Shown here in pieces: positions 7,335 through 16,470 of a stretch of DNA of 41,682 nucleotides. This stretch comes from Prevotellaceae bacterium. GTDB taxonomy: Bacteria; Bacteroidota; Bacteroidia; Bacteroidales; Bacteroidaceae. The DNA lies in the NCBI GenBank assembly GCA_021204865.1, contig JAJPYQ010000033.1, positions 1 to 41,682 of the forward strand, written 5' to 3'. How positions within the stretch are numbered: the first letter of the stretch is position 1; each line of letters opens with the position of its first letter. The translations under genes were made by a program, and so were the position numbers. The notes under the pieces were generated by a model. The model saw only the letters and a list, made by a program, of their open reading frames with translations. It made no database searches and was not told where the DNA came from.

Positions 7335-7384
7335 GTGAAGTAGTGAAGTGCCCCCATATAGGGGGTTTCACTTCACCGCTTCAC
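7335..7384. terminator. Long hairpin between convergent genes
   Basis: A 16-bp stem, GTGAAGTAGTGAAGTG (7335-7350) with CACTTCACCGCTTCAC (7369-7384), has a two-base mismatch in its middle and encloses a second small hairpin, CCCCC/GGGGG. It separates the CPBP gene (plus) from the patatin gene (minus), and its right arm includes the patatin stop codon (7381-7383). Confidence 0.7.
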
Positions 7385-8277
7385 CCCTGCCCCCCGCCCT
7401 CGAGGAACGCCACGATACGAGAGAGCGTCTCCCTGCCCTTGCGCCTGCCTATGTCGTAGACCGTGAGCAGCTCCCCGGGGCGCTGGCTGACACGGCTACA
7501 GGGTATCTCCAGGTCGGGGCAAATGATGAGCGCGCGGCCCAGGATCTCCTGCTCGTGTATGTACTTGAGCTGGCGGTTGTACATACGGTGTCGGCGGCGC
7601 ATAAGGCTTATCACGCGTGGATGCCGGCTCATCGTCAGGCGGAAGAGGGGCATGAGGCGTGTGCGCCGCTTCAGGAAGCCTCGGGGCTGGGTGAGGATGA
7701 CTATGCAGCGCCCGTAGCCCAGCTGCTGGAAGAAGCGCAGAGGGATGGAGTCCGTCAGCCCCCCGTCAAGGTACTTCCTTCCCCCGAGCTTCACTGGCTT
7801 GGAGATGATGGGCAGCGAGCCGCTCGCCCTTATCCACTCGATGCCCTCATAGTCAAGCCGGGGAAGCCGCTTGTAGACTGGCGTGCCCCGCTCAACGTCC
7901 GTGCAGACAACGTAGTACGCCATAGGGCTTCGCTCATACGCCTCGAAGTCGAACACGTCATAGCGTGTGGGCACGGTGTGGTAGCAGAACTCGGCGTTCA
8001 TGAAGTTGCCCGTCGAGAGGAAGGAGCGCGCGCCCATATAGCGAGCGTCAGGGGCGAAGCGGGGGTTGTAGCGAGCCACACGGCCCTGCTGCCCCGACTT
8101 GTAGTTGACCCCGAAGGCAGCCCCCGCGGACACTCCTATGATGCCGTCGAGCCGCACACGGGCCTCCATCATCACGTCCATAACGCCAGCCGTGAACATG
8201 GCCCGCATCCCTCCGCCCTCAAGCACCAGGCCCGTCTTGGTCCTCGGGAGTCTCAGAAGATCGTCATCGTGTCCCAT
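7381..8277 (-). CDS. Patatin-like phospholipase (YjjU type)
   Basis: This 298-residue cytoplasmic serine lipase-fold protein has the oxyanion motif GGGMRAM (21-27), the nucleophile elbow GVSAG (Ser50) and the DGG of the catalytic Ser-Asp dyad (Asp171). Its middle (SFLSTGNFMNAEFCYHTVPTRYDVFDFEAY) matches the YjjU-like patatin subfamily. Patatins cut acyl chains from membrane lipids; the exact substrate is unknown. I chose the ATG at 8277 because the patatin homology begins about 15 residues later. The upstream 43 in-frame residues, back to an ATG at 8406, are a shadow of the neighbouring gene. The gene overlaps the TIR-like gene by 25 nt, so the two are very likely co-translated. Confidence 0.88.
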   Translation of the reverse strand: MGHDDDLLRLPRTKTGLVLEGGGMRAMFTAGVMDVMMEARVRLDGIIGVSAGAAFGVNYKSGQQGRVARYNPRFAPDARYMGARSFLSTGNFMNAEFCYHTVPTRYDVFDFEAYERSPMAYYVVCTDVERGTPVYKRLPRLDYEGIEWIRASGSLPIISKPVKLGGRKYLDGGLTDSIPLRFFQQLGYGRCIVILTQPRGFLKRRTRLMPLFRLTMSRHPRVISLMRRRHRMYNRQLKYIHEQEILGRALIICPDLEIPCSRVSQRPGELLTVYDIGRRKGRETLSRIVAFLEGGGQG

Positions 8278-8783
8278 GGATAGCGCTGGCGGCTTGCCGA
8301 GTAGAAGTTGACGGCACGCTCGAGCTTGTCCTTCGTCAGCGGTATGTGCGCCATGCGGCACCAGCTCTGCGTGGAGATGTACTTCCTCAGCTTCTGGGGC
8401 AGCCACACCCAGTACTGCCGCACCGTCTCCTCGCAGACAGCGTCCCGCCCGTAGTAGGCGATGACGACGGGCAGGTGGAAGCGGTTCACGCCCCGCGATA
8501 TCTGCCAGTTGAGTATCGGACTCTCGGTGTTCACCACAGGGCTTGCCACCACAAGCATATTGTCAGCCGAGGCCATCTCCTTGAGCATATAACTCTTCAT
8601 CGTCGTGTCGAGGTACTCCTCGTGCGATTGGGCGAACTCGATGCCCCGCATGTTCACGAAGTTGAACCTCTCGGGCTCTCTGCGCTGCCACTCGGAGAGC
8701 CGCCTGAAGGTGTGCTGGTTAGAGTTCACGCTGTCGGATATGCCCGAAGCGTCGTAAGCTATATAAGTGCCTTTACGTTCCAT
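8253..8783 (-). CDS. TIR-like fold (ThsB/DUF1863-type) protein, tentative
   Basis: The protein has 176 residues, no signal peptide and no membrane segment. It begins with a short beta strand, TYIAYDAS (6-13). Next come a helix, FRRLSEWQRRE (26-36), a strand, FNFVNM (40-45), a long stretch TTMKSYMLKEMASADNMLVVASP (60-82), then ESPILNWQI (87-95) and LPVVIAYYG. This order resembles TIR-like domains of the ThsB/MTH538 group (compare K-x-x-I-x-x-x-S-D-x-x-I-V-L-I-G then S-x-W-x-x-x-E-I). The glutamate expected in the last motif is Gln94, so NADase activity is uncertain. I chose the ATG at 8783 because a -7 element (8791-8798) lies upstream, whereas a farther ATG at 8834 lies beyond that promoter. 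A function is not established. Confidence 0.5.
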   Translation of the reverse strand: MERKGTYIAYDASGISDSVNSNQHTFRRLSEWQRREPERFNFVNMRGIEFAQSHEEYLDTTMKSYMLKEMASADNMLVVASPVVNTESPILNWQISRGVNRFHLPVVIAYYGRDAVCEETVRQYWVWLPQKLRKYISTQSWCRMAHIPLTKDKLERAVNFYSASRQRYPWDTMTIF

Positions 8784-8790
8784 ATCAGCG

Positions 8791-8798
8791 CAAAGGTA
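8791..8798 (-). promoter_or_regulatory. Promoter -7 element of the TIR-like/patatin pair
   Basis: TACCTTTG on the minus strand ends 7 nt before the ATG at 8783, leaving almost no leader. It is 12 bp from the divergent GH92 element. Confidence 0.65.
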
Positions 8799-8810
8799 GG
8801 GATTATTATC

Positions 8811-8818
8811 TATCTTTG
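8811..8818 (+). promoter_or_regulatory. Promoter -7 element of the GH92 gene
   Basis: TATCTTTG, 24 nt before the ATG at 8843. No TTG was found 20 bp upstream, where the divergent promoter sits. Confidence 0.6.
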
Positions 8819-8842
8819 CCCACGACTTAACCAATAAACTCT

Positions 8843-11008
8843 ATGAGACGCACCCTCATTATCGCCCTTGTCCTTCTCCCTTGCCTCGCCGAGGGGCAGA
8901 GGCTCACCGACTATGTTGACCCGATGATAGGCACGGGGGGGCACGGGCACGTGCTGCTCGGGGCTAACGTGCCGCAGGGAATGGTCAGCGCCGGGCCGAC
9001 GCAGCTCGAGACGGGCTGGGACTGGTGCTCGGGCTATCACTACGACGGGGACAGCATCGTGGGCTTCGCACAGATGCACCTCAGCGGCACGGGCAGGGGC
9101 GACCTCGGGGACATCGCCCTGATGCCCACGCTTCAGGAGGTGGAACTCTCAAGGGAAGGGCTCGCCTCCTCATACAGTCACCTGAGGGAAGTGGCACGCC
9201 CTGGCTACTACAGCGTCGTGCTCGACCGAGGGAACATACGGGCGGAGATAACGGCGACGGCACGTGTGGCTCTCTACCGCTTCACCTTTCCCCGTGGCTC
9301 CAACAACGCCCGCGTCGTCATAGACCTTGAGAACGCAACAGCCGACGAGCGCACTGGCTCACGGGTCTACCAGCTCGACGAGTTCACCATCGCTGGCTTC
9401 CGGGAGAGCCGAGGCTGGGCCCAGAGGCAGCAGGTGTACTTCTACATCCAGTTCTCCAAGCCCATCCACAACTGGCTCTCGGCCTCCCCCTCCTCGCCCT
9501 ACGCACAGGCAACCTTCGAGGTGGGACCAGGGGAGACGGTCCTCGCAAAGGTAGCCCTCTCGCCCACCAACGAGATGAACGCGCGCCTCAACATGGCTTA
9601 CGAGCTGCCCGCATGGGACTTCGAGGCGACACGCCGCCAGGCCGAGGAGGCTTGGGAAGAGGAGCTGGGAAGGATTAAGGCAACCTTCCGCACGGAGCGT
9701 GAGGCAAGGATATTCTACACGGGGCTGTACCACTTCCTCGTAGCCCCCTCCCTCTGGCAAGACATAACGGGCGACTATATGGGCAGCGACGGAAGGGTGC
9801 GACACTCTGCGGACTTCACGAACTACACCACCTTCTCCCTCTGGGACACCTACCGCGCCGCCCACCCTCTCTCGACGCTTATCCTCAGAGACCGCCTCAC
9901 GGACTACGCCGAGACTATGCTCCGCATGTGGGAGCAGGACGGGGAGCTGCCCGTGTGGCACCTCGTGAGCAACCAGACTTACTGCATGGTGGGCTGCCCG
10001 GCAATACCAGTGCTTGCCGACCTTTGCCTTAAGGGCGTGGAGGGCTTCGACGTGAGGGAAGCCTACGAGGCTATGAAGGGGAGCCTTGCGAAGGAGAACC
10101 GAGGGCTCAAGTGGCTAAACGAATTAGGCTACGTCCCCTACGACGTTGGGGAGGACAAGAGCGTAAGCAAGTCGCTGGAGTACTTCCTCGCCTGCTGGAG
10201 CGTGGCACAGGTGGCGGGAATGCTTGGGGAAAGGGACGACAGCGTGCGCTACTCTGAGCTAAGCCTCGGCTACAAGAAGATGTTCGACCCAGAGACGCTC
10301 TTCATCCGCCCCTTGAGCAAGGACGGCACAAGGCAGAGCCTCGAGGGCTTCAACCCCTGCCACCAGACGGAGGACTACACCGAGGGAACGCCTTGGCAGT
10401 ACACGTGGCTCGTGCCTCACGACGTGAGGGGTCTCATCGACTGCTTCGGCTCTGAGCAAAGGTTCACCGAGAGACTGGACAGCCTCTTCCTCGCCGACGA
10501 CCAGCTCAACCCCGACGCCAACCCCGACATCACGGGGCTCATCGGACAGTACGCACACGGCAACGAGCCGAGCCACCACATACTCTACCTCTACAACTAC
10601 GTGGGGCAGCCGTGGAAGACGGCAGAGAAGGTGCGATACGTCTTGGACAAGCTCTACGACGACAAGCCCGACGGCCTTTGCGGCAACGAGGACGTGGGGC
10701 AGATGTCCGCCTGGTACATCCTCAGTGCCTTGGGGCTCTACCAAGTGCAGCCGTGCGGAGGGCTGTACATCCTCGGCAGCCCGACGGTGGAGACTGCCGT
10801 CATCGACCTCGGCGAGGGCAAGACGCTCACCATACGCACCCACGGCGGCAGCGACAAGGCTATCTACGTGCAGGAGGTAAGGCTCAACGGAAAGCCCTAC
10901 CCCTACAGCTACATCCGCCACCAGCAGTTAACAGAAGGGGCGGAGCTCGACTTCCTGATGGGCGAGAAGCCCAGCAAGTGGGGCACGCAGCCCAAGCACC
11001 AGCCCTAA
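8843..11008 (+). CDS. GH92 alpha-mannosidase, secreted
   Basis: The 721-residue protein is a family 92 glycoside hydrolase, calcium-dependent exo-alpha-mannosidases that strip mannose from host N-glycans or fungal mannan. It has a signal peptide (MRRTLIIALVLLPCLAEG) with no lipobox Cys, so it is periplasmic or secreted. The N-terminal beta-sandwich domain opens with the family's YVDPMIGTGGHGH and GANVPQGMVSAGPTQ. The catalytic (alpha/alpha)6 domain carries GNEPSHH (N574, E575) and GNEDVGQMSAW (E616). The size is usual for the family. The linkage (alpha-1,2 is the most common) cannot be told from sequence alone. It is monocistronic, followed by a terminator, with no SusCD pair or other glycan gene beside it. 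Confidence 0.95.
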   Translation: MRRTLIIALVLLPCLAEGQRLTDYVDPMIGTGGHGHVLLGANVPQGMVSAGPTQLETGWDWCSGYHYDGDSIVGFAQMHLSGTGRGDLGDIALMPTLQEVELSREGLASSYSHLREVARPGYYSVVLDRGNIRAEITATARVALYRFTFPRGSNNARVVIDLENATADERTGSRVYQLDEFTIAGFRESRGWAQRQQVYFYIQFSKPIHNWLSASPSSPYAQATFEVGPGETVLAKVALSPTNEMNARLNMAYELPAWDFEATRRQAEEAWEEELGRIKATFRTEREARIFYTGLYHFLVAPSLWQDITGDYMGSDGRVRHSADFTNYTTFSLWDTYRAAHPLSTLILRDRLTDYAETMLRMWEQDGELPVWHLVSNQTYCMVGCPAIPVLADLCLKGVEGFDVREAYEAMKGSLAKENRGLKWLNELGYVPYDVGEDKSVSKSLEYFLACWSVAQVAGMLGERDDSVRYSELSLGYKKMFDPETLFIRPLSKDGTRQSLEGFNPCHQTEDYTEGTPWQYTWLVPHDVRGLIDCFGSEQRFTERLDSLFLADDQLNPDANPDITGLIGQYAHGNEPSHHILYLYNYVGQPWKTAEKVRYVLDKLYDDKPDGLCGNEDVGQMSAWYILSALGLYQVQPCGGLYILGSPTVETAVIDLGEGKTLTIRTHGGSDKAIYVQEVRLNGKPYPYSYIRHQQLTEGAELDFLMGEKPSKWGTQPKHQP

Positions 11009-11040
11009 GCCCCACAATACACCTTTATATATAATGGTAT

Positions 11041-11071
11041 AAGCCCTTCCGTCAGCCCTACGGGAGGGCTT
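11041..11071 (+). terminator. GH92 terminator hairpin
   Basis: AAGCCCTTCCGT (11041-11052) pairs with ACGGGAGGGCTT (11060-11071) with one G-U pair, then TTCGTTATGCC. The same TTTCGTTATGCC tail follows the terminator at 39295-39326. Confidence 0.75.
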
Positions 11072-11088
11072 TCGTTATGCCTACATTG

Positions 11089-11265
11089 TACCCTTCGTGG
11101 TCCCTGTATAGTACCCGTCGTACACCTGCTAACAAGCACCTCCGTTGAGGTGCTAACAAGCAGGTCAATTGAGGTGCTAACAAGCACTTGTACGGAGCCT
11201 CCTATACAGGCGTGACGGCGACTCCTATACAGGCGTGACGGCAACTCCTATACAGGCACGAGGTT
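11089..11265 (+). repeat. Composite tandem-array element (24-bp x3 plus 23-bp x3)
   Basis: It begins with TACCCTTCGTGGTCCCT (11089-11105), which recurs inverted at 39500-39545. Three 24-bp units (11125-11148, 11149-11172, 11173-11196) each hold GCTAACAAGC, which with its flanks can form a GGTGCT/AGCACC hairpin. Three 23-bp units (11197-11219, 11220-11242, 11243-11265) each hold CTCCTATACAGGC. CCTGTATAG (11103-11111) is the inverted repeat of CTATACAGG in each 23-bp unit, so the block is roughly palindromic. The whole resembles the reverse complement of 39350-39566. Confidence 0.8.
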
Positions 11266-11278
11266 AAAGAGCCTTTTC

Positions 11279-11309
11279 TTGCAATTGAAAGCGAATGTCA
11301 CTACCTTTG
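11279..11309 (+). promoter_or_regulatory. leu operon promoter
   Basis: TTG (11279-11281), 20-bp spacer, TACCTTTG (11302-11309). The start codon at 11357 is 47 nt beyond, with a GGAGGAG ribosome-binding site at 11344-11350. The leader is too short for a classical leucine-peptide attenuator. Confidence 0.8.
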
Positions 11310-11356
11310 CCACCGCTTACTTAACAACGGACATCAACAAAGCGGAGGAGACAACC

Positions 11357-12859
11357 ATGAGCGAGAGACTATACATATTCGACACTACGCTGAGGGACGG
11401 CGAGCAAGTGCCGGGCTGCCAGCTGAACACAGTGGAGAAGATACAGGTGGCACGGCAGCTTGAGGCGCTCGGCGTTGACGTGATAGAGGCGGGCTTCCCC
11501 ATCTCCAGCCCCGGCGACTTCAAGAGCGTCGTGGAGATATCTAAGGCGGTGACCTGGCCCACGATATGCGCCTTGACCCGCGCCATAGAGAAGGACATCG
11601 ACGTGGCCGCCCAAGCCCTCGAGTACGCCAAGCACAAGCGCATCCACACGGGCATAGGCACAAGCGAGCAGCACATCAGGTACAAGTTCAACAGCACGCC
11701 AGAGGAGATAATAGAGCGTGCAGTGGCTGCCGTCAAGTACGCCAAGAAGTACGTGGAGGACGTGGAGTTCTACGCAGAGGACGCTGGAAGGACGGACAAC
11801 GAGTATCTTGCACGTGTCATCGACGCGGTGACGAAGGCTGGGGCAACCGTCTGCAACATACCCGACACGACGGGCTTCCGCCTCCCTGGCGAGTACGAGG
11901 CTAAGATACGCTACCTCTATGAGCACGTGGACGCCTTCGCCGCTGGCAAGAGCATCCTCTCCACACACTGCCATAACGACCTCGGCATGGCTACCGCCAA
12001 CACCATAGCGGGCGTGCTGGGAGGAGCAAGGCAGGTGGAGGTGACCGTGAACGGCATAGGCGAGCGTGCTGGCAACACTTCCCTCGAGGAGGTGGTGATG
12101 ATACTGAAGACGCACCCCGACATCGGCATAGACACTAACATCAACACCACTAAGATATGGGCTACAAGCCGAATGGTCTCCAGCCTGATGAACATGCCTG
12201 TGCAGCCCAACAAGGCGGTAGTAGGGCGCAACGCCTTCGCCCACAGCAGCGGCATACACCAGGACGGTGTGCTGAAGAACGCCTCCACCTACGAGATAAT
12301 GGACCCCAAGGCGGTGGGCATAGACGACAACGCCATAGTGCTTACCGCACGAAGCGGAAGGGCTGCGCTGAAGCATAGGCTGCACGTGAACGGCGTGGAC
12401 GTGGAGGACAAGCGCCTCGACGCTATCTACGAGGACTTCCTCCGACTGGCGGACAAGAAGAAGGAGGTGACGGACGACGACATCCTCATGCTTGCCGGGG
12501 CGGACAGGGCTACTGCGCACAACGTGAAGCTCGACTACCTGCAAGTGACCACGGGCAAGGGCGTGAAGAGCGTTGCCAGTATGGGGCTCGACATCGCTGG
12601 GGAGAAGTTCGAGGCTTGCGCCTCAGGCAACGGCCCCGTCGACGCTGCCATCAAGGCTCTGAAGAACATAATAAGGCGGCAGATGACGCTCAAGGAGTTC
12701 ACCATCCAGGCTATCTCCAAGGGCAGCGACGACGTGGGCAAGGTTCACATGCAGGTGGAGTATGACGGGCAGGCTTACTACGGCTTCGGGGCTAACACGG
12801 ACATCGTGACGGCTTCCGTGGAGGCTTACATTGATTGCATTAACAAGTTCAGACACTAA
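11357..12859 (+). CDS. leuA: 2-isopropylmalate synthase
   Basis: LeuA condenses acetyl-CoA with 2-ketoisovalerate, the first committed step to leucine. The 500-residue protein has the aldolase-type TIM barrel with [16 protein letters not shown] at the N-terminus, the metal-binding [15 protein letters not shown] and [15 protein letters not shown], and a C-terminal LeuA_dimer regulatory domain (about 370-500) that normally senses leucine. I chose the ATG at 11357 because of its GGAGGAG site and because homology starts there; the in-frame extension to 11279 overlaps the promoter. It is the first gene of the leu operon, and leuC starts 4 nt after it. Confidence 0.96.
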   Translation: MSERLYIFDTTLRDGEQVPGCQLNTVEKIQVARQLEALGVDVIEAGFPISSPGDFKSVVEISKAVTWPTICALTRAIEKDIDVAAQALEYAKHKRIHTGIGTSEQHIRYKFNSTPEEIIERAVAAVKYAKKYVEDVEFYAEDAGRTDNEYLARVIDAVTKAGATVCNIPDTTGFRLPGEYEAKIRYLYEHVDAFAAGKSILSTHCHNDLGMATANTIAGVLGGARQVEVTVNGIGERAGNTSLEEVVMILKTHPDIGIDTNINTTKIWATSRMVSSLMNMPVQPNKAVVGRNAFAHSSGIHQDGVLKNASTYEIMDPKAVGIDDNAIVLTARSGRAALKHRLHVNGVDVEDKRLDAIYEDFLRLADKKKEVTDDDILMLAGADRATAHNVKLDYLQVTTGKGVKSVASMGLDIAGEKFEACASGNGPVDAAIKALKNIIRRQMTLKEFTIQAISKGSDDVGKVHMQVEYDGQAYYGFGANTDIVTASVEAYIDCINKFRH

Positions 12860-12863
12860 GGAT

Positions 12864-14258
12864 ATGGGCAAGACACTGTTCGACAAGATATGGGACAGCC
12901 ACGTTGTGCAAGACATCGAGGACGGACCCACACAGCTGTACATCGACCGCCTCTACTGCCACGAGGTGACCACCCCGCAGGCGTTCGACACTCTCAGGGA
13001 CAAAGGGCTGAAGGCTTTCCGCCCAAGCCAAGTGTTCGCTATGCCTGACCATAACACTCCCTCCGACCAGCAAGAGACGATCAACGACCCCATTGGCAGG
13101 AAGCAGGTGGAGACACTGGAGGCTAACTGCCGTGAGTTCGGCATCACGTGCTTCAGCATGGGAACGAAGGACAACGGCATCATCCACGTCGTCGGTCCAG
13201 AGAAGGCTCTATCTCTGCCTGGCATGACCATAGTGTGCGGCGACTCTCACACGAGCACTCACGGAGCTGTGGGAGCCCTCGCGATGGGGATAGGCACAAG
13301 CGAGGTGGCTGAGGTGCTTGCAAGCCAGTGCCTCCTTCAGTCGAAACCGAAGACCATGCGCATCAACATAGAGGGCGAGCTGCAAGAAGGCGTTACAGCC
13401 AAGGACGTGGCTCTCTACCTTATGGCGAAGATGACCACAGGCGGGGCGACGGGCTACGCTGTGGAATACGCTGGCAGCACGATACGCAAGATGAGTATGG
13501 AGGGCAGGCTCACGCTCTCCAACCTGAGCATTGAGATGGGAAGCAGGGCTGGCATAATAGCCCCCGACGAGGTCACATTCGCCTACCTGAAGGGACGTGA
13601 GTACGCTCCAAAGGGCAAGGACTGGGAGAAGGCCGTGGAGGCGTGGAGGAAGCTCAGGAGCGACGACGACGCTCTCTTCGACAAGGAGGTGAGCTTCCGT
13701 GCCGAGGACATCGCACCGCGCATAACCTACGGCACTAACCCCGGTGCGGGAGTGGCTGTCGACGAGCACATACCCCTCGTGGAGAGCGTCAGAGAGGCGG
13801 AGCGTGAAGGCTTCCTCTCCCAGCTACGTTATATGCAGTTCCAACCTGGAGAAAGGCTTGAGGGGCATCCCGTCGACTATGTCTTCCTCGGGGCTTGCAC
13901 CAACGGCAGGATAGAGGACTTCCGAGCCTTCGCCAGCATCGTTAAGGGAAGGAAGAAGCACCCCGACGTGGTGGCGTGGCTCGTGCCTGGCAGCTGGATG
14001 GTGAGGCAGCAGATCGTGGACGAGGGAATAGACAAGGTACTTCAAGAAGCTGGCTTCGAGCTTCGACTGCCCTCCTGCTCCTCGTGCCGCGCTATGAACC
14101 CCGACAAAGTGCCTTCGGGCAAGCTTTGCGTCTCGACCAGCAACCGCAACTTCGTGGGCAGGCAGGGGCCAGGCTCACGCACCGTTTTGGCAAGCCCCCT
14201 CACCGTGGCTGCCGCTGCGATAACAGGAATGATAACCGACCCAAGGACATTGCTATGA
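12864..14258 (+). CDS. leuC: 3-isopropylmalate dehydratase large subunit
   Basis: LeuC, with LeuD, isomerises 2- to 3-isopropylmalate using a [4Fe-4S] cluster. The 464-residue protein has [15 protein letters not shown] at its start, the aconitase-family segments [23 protein letters not shown] and [11 protein letters not shown], and all three cluster cysteines (C345, C405, C408). The ATG at 12864 follows an AAGGA site; the in-frame extension upstream runs back into leuA. Its TGA overlaps the leuD start (ATGA). Confidence 0.96.
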   Translation: MGKTLFDKIWDSHVVQDIEDGPTQLYIDRLYCHEVTTPQAFDTLRDKGLKAFRPSQVFAMPDHNTPSDQQETINDPIGRKQVETLEANCREFGITCFSMGTKDNGIIHVVGPEKALSLPGMTIVCGDSHTSTHGAVGALAMGIGTSEVAEVLASQCLLQSKPKTMRINIEGELQEGVTAKDVALYLMAKMTTGGATGYAVEYAGSTIRKMSMEGRLTLSNLSIEMGSRAGIIAPDEVTFAYLKGREYAPKGKDWEKAVEAWRKLRSDDDALFDKEVSFRAEDIAPRITYGTNPGAGVAVDEHIPLVESVREAEREGFLSQLRYMQFQPGERLEGHPVDYVFLGACTNGRIEDFRAFASIVKGRKKHPDVVAWLVPGSWMVRQQIVDEGIDKVLQEAGFELRLPSCSSCRAMNPDKVPSGKLCVSTSNRNFVGRQGPGSRTVLASPLTVAAAAITGMITDPRTLL

Positions 14259-14890
14259 AAGAGAAGTTCAACGTGATAAAGAGCACTTGCATACCGATTA
14301 ACATCGACAACTGCAACACCGACCTCATCATACCGGCCCGCTACCTGGCAAGCACAACACGAGACCCTCAGTTCTTCGCCGAAGCATTCATGCACGACCT
14401 GCGCTACGACGCTGAGGGAAAGCCCGTGGGAGACTTCGTGCTGAACCAGCCGTCTTACTGCGAGCCTCCCCGCAAGGGTGTGCACGAGATAATCGTAGGG
14501 GCGCACAACTGGGGCTCAGGCTCAAGCCGAGAGCATGCGGCATGGGCTATCTCAGGCTACGGCGTGAGGGTGGTCATCGCCTCCTCCTTCGCCGACATAC
14601 ACCGCAACAACCTGCTCAACTGCTTCGTGCTGCCCGTGGAGGTGACCGTCCAGTTCCAGCAGGAGCTTATGCAGTGCGTAAACAGCGACCCGCAGACGGT
14701 GGTGGAGGTGAATGTGCAGGAGCAGACGGTCACGAACACGGCGACGGGCAGGAGCGAGCGTTTCGAGCTGAACGGATACAAGAAGTACTGCCTGATGAAC
14801 GCCTTCGACGATATAGACTTCCTTCTCAACAACCGCGACAAGATTGAGGCGTGGGAGACGGCGACACACAAGACGTTGGCAAAGACATAG
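14255..14890 (+). CDS. leuD: 3-isopropylmalate dehydratase small subunit
   Basis: LeuD is the 211-residue swivel domain of isopropylmalate isomerase. It shows [11 protein letters not shown] near residue 20, the substrate-binding [13 protein letters not shown] and [12 protein letters not shown]. The start at 14255 overlaps leuC by 4 nt (ATGA), implying coupled translation and matched subunit amounts. A longer upstream frame is a leuC shadow. Confidence 0.95.
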   Translation: MKEKFNVIKSTCIPINIDNCNTDLIIPARYLASTTRDPQFFAEAFMHDLRYDAEGKPVGDFVLNQPSYCEPPRKGVHEIIVGAHNWGSGSSREHAAWAISGYGVRVVIASSFADIHRNNLLNCFVLPVEVTVQFQQELMQCVNSDPQTVVEVNVQEQTVTNTATGRSERFELNGYKKYCLMNAFDDIDFLLNNRDKIEAWETATHKTLAKT

Positions 14891-14921
14891 CGAGACGTTG
14901 AGCAAGATTTAAGGTAAAAGG

Positions 14922-16463
14922 ATGAGAATGGAGAACTCGTTTATTGAATTTATGGACACGACACTCAGAGACGGCGAGCAGACCAGCGGAGTGTCGTTTA
15001 TGCCGCACGAGAAACTGGTGATAGCAAGGGCTTTGCTCACCGACCTCAACGTGGACCGCATAGAGGTGGCGTCGGCAAGGGTGTCGGCAGGTGAGCAGGA
15101 AGCCGTGCGCAGGATATGCCGCTGGGCGCACATGGCGAGCAAGCTGGACAGCATTGAGGTGCTGGGCTTCGTTGACGGACACGTGAGCGTGGACTGGATA
15201 AAGGAGGCGGGAGGCAGGAACATTAACCTGCTGTGCAAAGGCTCGCTGCGCCACTGCCAAGGGCAGCTGAAGAAGACACCCGAGGAGCATATCGCAGACA
15301 TTCTTGAGGTGATAGCCTACGCCGACAGTCAAGGCGTGGGCGTGAACGTCTACCTCGAGGACTGGAGCAACGGGATGAAGAGCAGCCCTGAGTATGTGTT
15401 CCAGATAGTGGATGCGTTGAAGGAGACCAGCGTCAGGCGCTTCATGCTGCCCGACACGCTCGGCATACTCAACCCTCTGGACATCCTTAACTATATGGCT
15501 ATTATGATGGAGCGTTACCCGGACCTCCACTTCGACATACACGCACACAACGACTACGACCTTGCCGTCGCCAACGAGCTGGCTGCCGCCTACGCTGGCT
15601 GCAAGGGGGTACACACCAGCATCAACGGGCTTGGGGAGAGGGCAGGCAACGCCTCGCTGGCAAGTATGCAGGCAGTGCTTAAAGACCAGCTGAACGTTGA
15701 GACGCACATTGACGAGACACGCCTGAACGAGGTGTCACGCCTCGTTGAGGGTTGCTCCGGCATACCCATACCGCCCAACAAGCCCGTGGTGGGCGACAGC
15801 GTGTTCACTCAGGTTGCGGGGGTACATGCTGACGGAGACAAGAAGGCTGACCTATACCAGAACGCCCTAATGCCCGAGAGGTTCGGCAGGAAGCGTGAGT
15901 ACGCACTGGGCAAGAACTCGGGCAAGGCAAACATACTGAAGAACCTTGAGGCACTTGGCATGGAGCTCGACGCTGAACAGGCGAAGCGTGTCACTGACCG
16001 TATCATCGAGCTGGGCGACAAGAAGGAGCTGGTAACGCAGGAGGACTTGCCTTACATCGTTAACGACGTGCTTAAGCACACAATGCCTGAGGAGCACGTC
16101 AAGCTGCTCTCCTACGTGGTGACTACAGCCTACGGGCTTAAGCCCATCACGAGCCTGAGGCTTGAGGTGAACGGGGAGGTGTATGAGGAGAGCGCGCAGG
16201 GCGACGGGCAGTTCGACTCCTTCATGCGAGCCATCCGCCACATCTACCGCGACAAGCTCGACCGCAAGTTCCCTTGGCTAACCAACTACGTGGTGTCCAT
16301 CCCCCCGGGGGGAAGGACTGACGCACTGGTGCAGACGGTGATAACGTGGAGCTGGAACGACCGTGTGCTGCGTACCCGTGGGCTTGACGCAGACCAGACG
16401 GAGGCAGCCATAAAGGCGAGCATTAAGATGCTGAACCTCATAGAGAAGGACTTTAAGAACTAA
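14922..16463 (+). CDS. Second isopropylmalate/citramalate-type synthase in the leu operon
   Basis: The 513-residue enzyme belongs to the same family as LeuA but is clearly different in sequence. It has [45 protein letters not shown] and a C-terminal LeuA_dimer-type domain (about 380-510, [20 protein letters not shown]). A second synthase between leuD and leuB is a Bacteroidales arrangement. Its likely job is (R)-citramalate synthesis (CimA: pyruvate plus acetyl-CoA), which LeuCD and LeuB then turn into 2-ketobutyrate for isoleucine. That substrate is inferred from context; a redundant LeuA or a homocitrate-type enzyme is possible. Two ATGs (14922 and 14928) compete as the start. Confidence 0.85.
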   Translation: MRMENSFIEFMDTTLRDGEQTSGVSFMPHEKLVIARALLTDLNVDRIEVASARVSAGEQEAVRRICRWAHMASKLDSIEVLGFVDGHVSVDWIKEAGGRNINLLCKGSLRHCQGQLKKTPEEHIADILEVIAYADSQGVGVNVYLEDWSNGMKSSPEYVFQIVDALKETSVRRFMLPDTLGILNPLDILNYMAIMMERYPDLHFDIHAHNDYDLAVANELAAAYAGCKGVHTSINGLGERAGNASLASMQAVLKDQLNVETHIDETRLNEVSRLVEGCSGIPIPPNKPVVGDSVFTQVAGVHADGDKKADLYQNALMPERFGRKREYALGKNSGKANILKNLEALGMELDAEQAKRVTDRIIELGDKKELVTQEDLPYIVNDVLKHTMPEEHVKLLSYVVTTAYGLKPITSLRLEVNGEVYEESAQGDGQFDSFMRAIRHIYRDKLDRKFPWLTNYVVSIPPGGRTDALVQTVITWSWNDRVLRTRGLDADQTEAAIKASIKMLNLIEKDFKN

Positions 16464-16470
16464 TATAACT

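Larger units (their letters stand above)
11009..11356. other. Intergenic region (348 bp) between GH92 and leuA
   Basis: Contains, in order, the GH92 terminator (11041-11071), a composite of two tandem arrays (11089-11265) and the leu promoter (11279-11309). No gene seen. Confidence 0.7.

Noticed and set aside
7335-7384. Attachment site or IS end
   Set aside because: The inverted repeat sits exactly between two convergent genes with no transposase or integrase nearby; a terminator explains it.
7348-8283. 311-codon plus-strand open frame opposite the patatin gene
   Set aside because: It is an antisense shadow: the minus strand encodes a clear patatin with GGGMR, GVSAG and DGG motifs, while this frame has low-complexity Arg/Ala/His-rich sequence and no RBS. 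The same applies to long frames opposite recA, leuA, glyA, pyrB, PBP1A, MORN and glgB.
11310-11356. Leucine attenuator peptide
   Set aside because: The leader is under 50 nt and holds no short frame rich in Leu codons and no alternative hairpins.
14922-16463. Duplicate copy of leuA
   Set aside because: Motifs around the catalytic and substrate sites differ consistently from the LeuA at 11357-12859, so it is a distinct paralogue and not a recent duplication.
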